DNA of 64,000 nt from Nitrospinaceae bacterium (GTDB lineage: Bacteria; Nitrospinota; Nitrospinia; Nitrospinales; Nitrospinaceae). Under the pieces are notes generated by a model. It made no database searches. It was not told where the DNA came from and saw only the letters and a program-made list of their open reading frames with translations. Positions 58,575 to 64,000 of the stretch are shown here, one piece after another. The DNA is taken from assembly GCA_024644405.1 (NCBI GenBank), contig JAHELC010000002.1, positions 124,001 through 188,000 on the forward strand. The letters are read 5' to 3'. The number at the start of each line of letters is the position of its first letter. Positions within the stretch are counted from its first letter, which is position 1. The translations under genes were made by a program, and so were the position numbers.

Positions 58575-58769
58575 ATGCCAAAAATGAAAACCAACAGGGG
58601 TGCGGCCAAACGTTTCCGCAAAACGGCCACGGGTAAGATCAAGCGAAACTCCGCTTTTACCAGCCACATCCTGACCAGCAAAACGACCAAGCGTAAACGC
58701 AATTTAAGGCAAAGCAGCATCCTCTCAGCCGGAGATGCCAAACGCGTTCAGAGGCTATTGCCTTATTAA
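58575..58769 (+). CDS. rpmI: Ribosomal protein L35
   Basis: 64 residues, very basic: [20 protein letters not shown]...[24 protein letters not shown]. The family signature is intact and the length is standard. GGAG lies ahead of the ATG. Eleven bp upstream of rplT. Confidence 0.97.
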   Translation: MPKMKTNRGAAKRFRKTATGKIKRNSAFTSHILTSKTTKRKRNLRQSSILSAGDAKRVQRLLPY

Positions 58770-58780
58770 AGGAGAATTGA

Positions 58781-59140
58781 ATGTCCAGAGCAATTAATGG
58801 AACCGTATCCCGAAGGAGAAGGAAAAAAGTTCTCCGCATGGCCAAAGGATTCCGGAGCGTCCGCAGTGTCGCGTTCCGCAAGGCGCGGGAGTCGGTGGAA
58901 AGAGGCCTGTCCTACGCCTACCGTGACCGGCGCGCCCGCAAGCGGGAATTCCGGCGATTGTGGATTGCCCGTATCAACGCCGCTGTCCGGGCGGGCGGAA
59001 TGACCTACAGCCAGTTCATGCATGGCCTGAAAAAAGCCAATGTCGAACTCGACCGGAAAGTGCTTTCCGATATGGCCATTCATAATGAGCAATCCTTCAG
59101 TGCCTTGATGGATACGGCCCGAGCCCAGTTGAGCAGTTAA
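58781..59140 (+). CDS. rplT: Ribosomal protein L20
   Basis: 119 residues. Signatures: MSRAINGTVSRRRRKKVLRMAKGF, SVERGLSYAYRDRRARKREFRRLWIARINAA. Early assembly protein of the 50S subunit. It is the fourth gene of the cluster thrS-infC-rpmI-rplT-pheS, and a terminator-like hairpin follows it. Confidence 0.98.
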   Translation: MSRAINGTVSRRRRKKVLRMAKGFRSVRSVAFRKARESVERGLSYAYRDRRARKREFRRLWIARINAAVRAGGMTYSQFMHGLKKANVELDRKVLSDMAIHNEQSFSALMDTARAQLSS

Positions 59141-59184
59141 CCATGGGGACTCTCCGGCCCCGACTCTTTACGGAAAATTCAATC

Positions 59185-59220
59185 AGCTTGATTCCCACCG
59201 GGGATCAGGCTTTTTTTATT
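59185..59220 (+). terminator. Terminator after rplT
   Basis: AGCTTGATTCCC pairs with GGGATCAGGCT (one bulged T) and is followed by TTTTTTTATTT. It sits between rplT and pheS, so pheS may have its own promoter or depend on partial readthrough. Confidence 0.8.
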
Positions 59221-59241
59221 TAACTTTCCTTTTCCCTGCAC

Positions 59242-60252
59242 ATGATCGATAAAATCAAACAATATAAAGACGACTTCAAAAACCGACTCTCCGAGATCGG
59301 GATCGGGGATGAACTGCGGCAGTTGCGTACGGATTTTCTGGGGAAAAAAGGCGTGGTGACGCAGGTGATGAAGGACATGCGCGAGCTGTCATCCGAACAA
59401 AAAAGGGAAGTGGGCCGGCACGTCAATGAGCTTAAGAACTGGATTGAAAATGAGATTAAAGAAAAAACCGATAAACTGAAAGGCGCCTCCCTGGAAGGAG
59501 TCGACCGCACCTTCGACACCACCCTGCCCGGCCGCAAGGAAGCCCGCGGCTCGCTCCACCCCGTCACTCAGGTGATGGAAGAACTCATCGCCATCTTCGT
59601 CAGCCTCGGATTCCAGGTGGCGGAAGGTCCCGAGGTGGAATCCGATTACTACAATTTCGAGGCGCTCAACATCCCCAAGGACCATCCGGCGCGGGACATG
59701 CAGGATACGTTTTATATCGGCGGCGAAAAAGTTCTGCGCACCCATACTTCACCGGTACAGATCCACGTCATGGAAAAACAGCAACCGCCACTGCGAATCA
59801 TCGCACCGGGCAAGGTGTACCGCTGTGATTCGGATATCTCCCATACCCCCATGTTCCACCAGATCGAAGGACTGATGGTCGACGAAAATGTGACGTTCAG
59901 CGATCTCAAGGGAGTGATGAACATTTTTGTGCACCAGATCTTCGGCGAAAAAACGAAGGTCCGGTTCCGTCCCAGCTTTTTTCCCTTCACCTGCCCCAGC
60001 GCGGAGGTGGACATCCAGTGCGTCATGTGTTCGGGGAAAGGCTGCCGCGTTTGTTCGCAAACCGGCTGGCTGGAAATCCTCGGCGCCGGCATGGTCGACC
60101 CGGCGGTATTCGGGGCCGTCAAATACGATCCGGAAAAATGGACGGGGTTTGCCTTCGGCATGGGCATCGAACGCATCGCCATGCTCAAGTATGGCATCAA
60201 TGACATCCGCCTGTTCTTCGAAAACGACCTGCGCTTCCTCCAGCAATTCTAG
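59242..60252 (+). CDS. pheS: Phenylalanyl-tRNA synthetase alpha subunit
   Basis: 336 residues. N-terminal coiled coil (about 1-80, MIDKIKQYKDDFKNRLSEIG), then the class II catalytic core: GSLHPVTQVMEELIAIFVSLGFQVAEGPEVESDYYNFEALNIPKDHPARDMQDTF (motif 1 region), VRFRPSFFPFTCPSAEVDIQC (motif 2), and GFAFGMGIERIAML (motif 3). A zinc-knuckle-like CVMCSGKGCRVC insert precedes GWLEILGAGMVDPAVF. pheT, the beta subunit normally next in the operon, is not downstream; fabI lies there in the opposite direction. Confidence 0.97.
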   Translation: MIDKIKQYKDDFKNRLSEIGIGDELRQLRTDFLGKKGVVTQVMKDMRELSSEQKREVGRHVNELKNWIENEIKEKTDKLKGASLEGVDRTFDTTLPGRKEARGSLHPVTQVMEELIAIFVSLGFQVAEGPEVESDYYNFEALNIPKDHPARDMQDTFYIGGEKVLRTHTSPVQIHVMEKQQPPLRIIAPGKVYRCDSDISHTPMFHQIEGLMVDENVTFSDLKGVMNIFVHQIFGEKTKVRFRPSFFPFTCPSAEVDIQCVMCSGKGCRVCSQTGWLEILGAGMVDPAVFGAVKYDPEKWTGFAFGMGIERIAMLKYGINDIRLFFENDLRFLQQF

Positions 60253-60278
60253 CCGCCGCTCCGCGCGGGGCGAACTTT

Positions 60279-60357
60279 AAACCTTTTTTAAATTTCGCCC
60301 AGAGATCATCGCAAGCCATTAACGGTCAGCAAGTTGCCTCCAGGCGCTAGCCTGGCC
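60279..60357 (-). repeat. Dispersed intergenic repeat, R motif (inverted)
   Basis: Reverse complement: CTAGCGCCTGGAGGCAACTT then GCTGACCGTTAATGGC and ATCTCTGGGCGAAATT...GGTTT. It shares GCTGACCG..A..GGC and ATCTCTGGGCGcAATT with the copy at 13746. It overlaps the last codons of fabI, whose C-terminus is AQRPG. Confidence 0.7.
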
Positions 60358-61150
60358 GCTGGGCTTTTTTGACGATGTCTTTGTCGAAGTAGTTGACGGA
60401 CATGCCGGCGTCAAGCACGATGCCCTGGGCGTTGATGCCGCTGGCGCGTTCGCTCATCAGGAAAACCGCCGCGTTGGCCACTTCCTGGGTGGTCAACGCC
60501 TGTTTACGCAGGGTCGACTGTTCGGCGTGCAGGTAGGAATCGATGTAACCGGGAATCCCCGCCGAGGCGGAAGATTTCAGCAGTCCCGCATTGACGGAGT
60601 TAAACCGTACCTTTGAAAATGCGCTGAACGATTTGGCGAGAAAGCAAAGCGAGGAATCGAGCGCGGCCTTGGCGGGTCCCATGTATCCGTAATTCTCCGC
60701 CGCCATGCGCGTCGTGGAAATGGAGATGGTGACGACCGAGGCGGCGGGATCGAACACATCCTTGAAGGCGTTTGACAGGTTGATGAGTGAGTAACAGGAA
60801 ATGTCCACGCACTGCAGAAAATCTTTTTTCGATGTTTCGTGAAACGGCTTCAGGCCCTCTGCAAAATTGGCGAAAGCAATGGAATGCACCAGTCCGTGCA
60901 GGACATCCGTTTTTTCAGAAATTTCCTTTTTCAGGCGGGCGATATCCCCGTCACGTTCCACATCGCAGACAAACGTCCGGGCCGGGTCGATGAGTTTGGC
61001 GACGCTTTTTTTTCGTTCCTCGGAGCGCACGCTGTACAGCACGTTGGCGTTTTCGGCTTCGAGGGTTTTGCCGATATGATACGCAACGCTTTTTTTGTTG
61101 GCGACACCGGTCACCAGGATGGTTTTGTTGTCCAGCCCGAGGAAGCTCAT
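60347..61150 (-). CDS. fabI: Enoyl-[acyl-carrier-protein] reductase, FabI type
   Basis: 267 residues of the short-chain dehydrogenase fold. The FabI-specific N-terminus is [28 protein letters not shown]; the catalytic pair is [13 protein letters not shown] (Tyr-x6-Lys). [14 protein letters not shown] and the [13 protein letters not shown] segment also fit. It reduces the trans-2 double bond in fatty-acid elongation with NADH. It overlaps fabZ by 4 bp (ATGA). The last few codons lie inside an intergenic repeat copy. Confidence 0.93.
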   Translation of the reverse strand: MSFLGLDNKTILVTGVANKKSVAYHIGKTLEAENANVLYSVRSEERKKSVAKLIDPARTFVCDVERDGDIARLKKEISEKTDVLHGLVHSIAFANFAEGLKPFHETSKKDFLQCVDISCYSLINLSNAFKDVFDPAASVVTISISTTRMAAENYGYMGPAKAALDSSLCFLAKSFSAFSKVRFNSVNAGLLKSSASAGIPGYIDSYLHAEQSTLRKQALTTQEVANAAVFLMSERASGINAQGIVLDAGMSVNYFDKDIVKKAQRPG

Positions 61151-61575
61151 AGCTTCTCCTCCATGAGCATCACGGTGAACTCCACCGTCACCGCCGTCTG
61201 GCCGTCCACCTGCACGTTGCCTTTCATATAATGAGCCGGCCCTACATTTTCCCCATAGTCCGCCCGGATCTCCAGAACGCTGCCGGGGTACACGGGATTC
61301 TTAAACTTGACGTTTTGAATACGGGACATGACGGGCACCTGGCCGGCGGGGGTCGGGAATTTTTTCGCCATCAAAATCGCCCCCGCCTGAAACACGCACT
61401 CGCAAACCAGCACCCCCGGCATGATCGGGTAACCGGGATAATGCCCCTTGAAAAACGGTTCCTCCGGATCGATGCGCTTGCGGGTGACGATGTGATCCCC
61501 GGTTTGCTCGACAATTTCGTCGACAAACAGAAAAGGAGGACGATGGGGTATGGCGTTCAGGATTTGTTCCTGCAT
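61147..61575 (-). CDS. fabZ: 3-Hydroxyacyl-[acyl-carrier-protein] dehydratase, FabZ family
   Basis: 142 residues, hotdog fold. Active-site His in [12 protein letters not shown] and the Glu region in [24 protein letters not shown]. The long second half is [42 protein letters not shown]. It dehydrates 3-hydroxyacyl-ACP to the enoyl form. It overlaps both neighbours: ATGA with fabI and 1 bp with fabG. No acyl carrier protein or ketosynthase gene is seen in the window. Confidence 0.92.
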   Translation of the reverse strand: MQEQILNAIPHRPPFLFVDEIVEQTGDHIVTRKRIDPEEPFFKGHYPGYPIMPGVLVCECVFQAGAILMAKKFPTPAGQVPVMSRIQNVKFKNPVYPGSVLEIRADYGENVGPAHYMKGNVQVDGQTAVTVEFTVMLMEEKL

Positions 61576-62318
61576 TATAATCCGCCTGTTATCTCCAAAA
61601 CGGCACCATTGATATAAGCCGATTCGCGGTCCGCCAGAAACAGCACCGCCCGTGCCACTTCATCCACCGTGCCGAAGCGTTTCATGGGAACCTGACCCAG
61701 GTATTTTTTCTTCTGATCTTCCGGGAGATCGCCGATGAAATCGGTGTCAATAAATCCGGGCGACACACAATTCACCGTGATGTTGCGGCTGGCCACTTCC
61801 TTCGACAAGGAACGGGTAAACGCCACCTGCCCCGCCTTGCTGGCGGCGTAATTGGCCTGCCCTGCGAACCCGTACCGGCCGATGGGTGACGTGATGTTCA
61901 CGATCCTTCCGTACTTCTGCCGCATCAGGTGCTGTACCGCAAGCTTGCTCATATGGTACGTTCCCGTCAGGTTGGTGTGGATGACATCATCCCAATCCTC
62001 AACCGCCATCATCCCGACCACAGAGTCGCGCCGTATCCCGGAATTATTCACAAGAACCTCAAACTGTTTGAAATTTTCCTCCACATATTTGAAAAACGCA
62101 ACGACTCCGTCATAGTCGGAAACATCGAATTGCCGGAGGTGGAGCCGGTCGCTGTAGTTTTCATTAGCTTTTTGGAAATCCTGTGCGGCAGAGTCATCGG
62201 AACGGTAGGTAGCGATCACCTGAGCGCCGGCGGCGAGAAATGCTTCAGCCACACCGCGGCCGATTCCGCGCGTGCCGCCGGTCACAATAACAGTTTGATC
62301 TTTGAAATCGAAATTCAC
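61575..62318 (-). CDS. fabG: 3-Oxoacyl-[acyl-carrier-protein] reductase, FabG family
   Basis: 247-residue short-chain dehydrogenase. NAD(P)-binding TGGTRGIGRGVAEAFLAAGAQV, NNSGIRRDSVVGMM, catalytic YGRIVNITSPIGRYGFAGQANYAASKAGQVAFTRSL, and a C-terminal AYINGAVLEITGG. It reduces the 3-oxo group to hydroxyl. It lies 75 bp downstream of the CrtI-like gene and overlaps fabZ by one base. Confidence 0.92.
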   Translation of the reverse strand: MNFDFKDQTVIVTGGTRGIGRGVAEAFLAAGAQVIATYRSDDSAAQDFQKANENYSDRLHLRQFDVSDYDGVVAFFKYVEENFKQFEVLVNNSGIRRDSVVGMMAVEDWDDVIHTNLTGTYHMSKLAVQHLMRQKYGRIVNITSPIGRYGFAGQANYAASKAGQVAFTRSLSKEVASRNITVNCVSPGFIDTDFIGDLPEDQKKKYLGQVPMKRFGTVDEVARAVLFLADRESAYINGAVLEITGGL

Positions 62319-62393
62319 GATAGATGGATTGGACAGAAGAAGGGAAGAAACAACAAAAACTCAACTTATTGGGCGTATTTCCGTTGCCGAAAT

Positions 62394-63842
62394 TTATACG
62401 CTGACGGTTTCCAGTTCCGGTTGGGGTTGGGACACCGCGTGCAAGAATTTATCCACTTCGTTGGACACAATCACCCCGTAATTGGCCGCGCCCAACCAAC
62501 CGGACATGATGATCCCCACCGAACCCGCATGGAACAACCCTGCAATCTGTTTGGGAAGGTCCTTGCTGATCGAAAGCCCTTCAAACTTGGTGCCGAAAGA
62601 AACGCCGTTCGGATGCGCGGTGTAGCGTTTGAATGTCACCGGAGTGGAAGCTTCCAGGTGATCTATTTTTTTGCGTACATCAGGAACGTATTTTTCCAAA
62701 GCGTCCAGTGTCCGATCGATCAACAGTTTCTTTTTCTTCTCGTATTCCTGACGGGTCAGATGGGCCCAGTCCTTGAACCGTGCGTTGGTCGAAGCCACGA
62801 TGGAATACATGTTGAGGCCCGGCCGGGTTTCCGGATAATAAAAACTGAAGGTCCGGCTGGTGGTCTCCGGTTCCAGGAGAGAGGCCGAACTGAATTCCTT
62901 TTCCTGGGAGGTGAACAGCAGGTCTCCGACATTATCGATCTTTTCGCCTCTTTTAAGGCCCATATACACCTGGCAACTGCTGTCATTCAACCGGACCTTT
63001 TTAACCTCATCAAGAAATTCCGGAGTAAAGTGTTCGTCACCGGTCAACTTGTGAATGGTGCTTAAAATATTTGAATTGGATAAAACGGTTTTGGCGGGGA
63101 TCATCCGGCCCTGAACTTCCACCCCCTGCACGGTTTTGTCATTCACGACAACGCGTTCGACCATGCAATGGGTGCGGATATCCACGCCGTTTTTCAGCAG
63201 TTCCTTTTTCATTTTCTTGATCAGTTCGTTCGTACCGCCTTTAAACGTGTACACCCCTTTGTCCATGAAGTTGGCGAACACGATCCCGTAGGTGATCGCC
63301 GGATCATCCAGAGTGGAACCGTTGGCGTAGGTGATGGGTTCCATCAACAGGCGGTGGACATCGGTCCGGCCGGGGAAAAACTTTTCGAACAATTCGCGGG
63401 TGGTCATTGACAGGTCGTCATAAAAATTCATCGCCCGCACCGTTTGGAAAAAATCGTCGATGGTTTCCTTGACGATTCCGAAACGGTCTTTCATCAGGCG
63501 GGTAAAATCGTTTTTATCGAAATTGGTCCAGAAGGAGAATTGCGGGTTGTCGAAGCGGATGTTCTTGAGGCGGACGATGGAATCGGCGATTTCCTGGGTC
63601 CAGTATTTGCGGCAGGTTTTGATCATGCCGGTGGGAAACCCGTGCAGGGAGATATCCAGAATATGGCCGCCTTTGCGTTTGAACCAGGTGGCCAGCCCAC
63701 CCAAATTGTAGTGATGTTCGAGGATGAGAACCTTATATCCCAGTTTGGCCAGCTTGTTGGCGGCGGTCAAACCTGCCAGGCCACTGCCGATAACAATCGT
63801 ATCGTAAGCCGACTTGATTCCCTTCAGCCAGTCTTTAGCCAT
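62394..63842 (-). CDS. CrtI-like FAD-dependent oxidoreductase (phytoene desaturase/retinol saturase family)
   Basis: 482 residues from the ATG at 63842. FAD-binding [36 protein letters not shown] near the start (VIGSGLAG), then the substrate domain, and the C-terminal flavin-binding [22 protein letters not shown]. The family includes phytoene desaturases, carotene isomerases and retinol saturases, and also CrtI-like proteins in ladderane clusters. The start overlaps the stop of the upstream gene (TGATG), so the two are coupled. Substrate unknown. Confidence 0.85.
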   Translation of the reverse strand: MAKDWLKGIKSAYDTIVIGSGLAGLTAANKLAKLGYKVLILEHHYNLGGLATWFKRKGGHILDISLHGFPTGMIKTCRKYWTQEIADSIVRLKNIRFDNPQFSFWTNFDKNDFTRLMKDRFGIVKETIDDFFQTVRAMNFYDDLSMTTRELFEKFFPGRTDVHRLLMEPITYANGSTLDDPAITYGIVFANFMDKGVYTFKGGTNELIKKMKKELLKNGVDIRTHCMVERVVVNDKTVQGVEVQGRMIPAKTVLSNSNILSTIHKLTGDEHFTPEFLDEVKKVRLNDSSCQVYMGLKRGEKIDNVGDLLFTSQEKEFSSASLLEPETTSRTFSFYYPETRPGLNMYSIVASTNARFKDWAHLTRQEYEKKKKLLIDRTLDALEKYVPDVRKKIDHLEASTPVTFKRYTAHPNGVSFGTKFEGLSISKDLPKQIAGLFHAGSVGIIMSGWLGAANYGVIVSNEVDKFLHAVSQPQPELETVSV

Positions 63843-64000
63843 CAAATTCTCCCGTATTCGGATTTGGCTTCCGCTTGCAAAATATGCAGGTTAGCCATTG
63901 AAATTCCGCTCAATGTCGCCCCAATGATACCCAAAAATCCCTGATCTGTCCCACAAATAAATAAGTTTTTTACCGGTGTCCGCCCACTCTTGATTTTGGT
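63842..64000 (-). CDS. Second CrtI-like FAD oxidoreductase (3' end only)
   Basis: The last 52 codons of a gene that enters from the window's right edge. They read ...[34 protein letters not shown]..., the C-terminal FAD motif of CrtI-like oxidoreductases (LFxCGxxxxxGxxG...SG...A). It therefore belongs to the same family as its neighbour but is a separate gene, with the two overlapping by one base. The 5' end, and full length, are outside the window. Confidence 0.8.
   Translation of the reverse strand, partial: TKIKSGRTPVKNLFICGTDQGFLGIIGATLSGISMANLHILQAEAKSEYGRI

Noticed and set aside
60347-63842. Carotenoid biosynthesis cluster
   Set aside because: Only the CrtI-like proteins would fit. 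No crtB or crtE is present, and fab genes point to a fatty-acid-type substrate.

Overview
The window is a gene-dense, moderately high-GC chromosomal segment from a Gram-negative bacterium. Evidence for an outer membrane includes several lipoproteins with lipobox cysteines, an outer-membrane beta-barrel protein, a LolB-like lipoprotein, an LpxO-like hydroxylase and a LysM/M23 murein peptidase. The set of two-subunit glycyl-tRNA synthetase, futalosine-type MqnA, a K+-dependent-type membrane pyrophosphatase and many TPR lipoproteins would fit Nitrospinota (Nitrospina-like) or a related deep-branching lineage. That placement is inference from gene content; no rRNA is present to settle it. Nearly everything is core or housekeeping. 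There is no phage, intact insertion sequence or CRISPR array.

Layout. Positions 1-20 kb: 5' part of glyS (minus), a DUF11 lipoprotein, a PsbP-like lipoprotein, a small beta-barrel, then mnmG with a DUF4911 gene, apt, a murein peptidase, an FG-GAP lipoprotein, a J-like/ExeA/peptidoglycan-binding fusion, yacG, several small exported or membrane hypotheticals, glyQ, an LpxO-like hydroxylase and tRNA-Leu. Positions 20-32 kb: a flippase-like protein with ribF, a UbiA-type prenyltransferase, a TatA/B protein, two convergent DUF2231 proteins, an RNA methyltransferase, a lone cNMP-binding domain, dus, a pseudouridine synthase, yqgE, an LRR protein, hisI-hisG and mqnA.

Positions 32-41 kb hold the minus-strand series [DciA-TPR]-[lolB-like]-ispE-tRNA-Gln-prs-rplY-pth-hppA. 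This closely resembles the lolB-ispE-tRNA-Gln-prs-rplY-pth order known from gammaproteobacteria. Here the first gene joins a DciA (DUF721) domain to a long TPR protein. Positions 41-50 kb: a GT-C glycosyltransferase, the remnant of a sigma-54 activator, htpX, a HAD protein, two related 3-helix membrane proteins, a nucleotidyltransferase and a large TPR/SH3b lipoprotein.

Positions 50-54 kb are a thiamine operon (thiS-thiG-thiE-thiC) behind a TPP riboswitch with a visible intrinsic terminator. Positions 54-60 kb hold a second PsbP-like protein, a TPR protein, tRNA-Val and the translation cluster thrS-infC-rpmI-rplT-pheS. In this cluster thrS lacks the TGS domain, infC appears to start at ATC, and pheT is not downstream. 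Positions 60-64 kb (minus) form an overlapping run of two CrtI-like FAD oxidoreductases and fabG-fabZ-fabI, which looks like one transcription unit for a fatty-acid-like product.

A family of short GC-rich intergenic repeats (two linked motifs, about 25 and 70 bp) is scattered between genes, and one copy forms the 3' end of fabI. The most unusual items are the DciA-TPR fusion, the J-like/ExeA fusion with a changed HPD motif, the fab/CrtI cluster and this repeat family. I do not see an unmistakably new defence or mobile system here.
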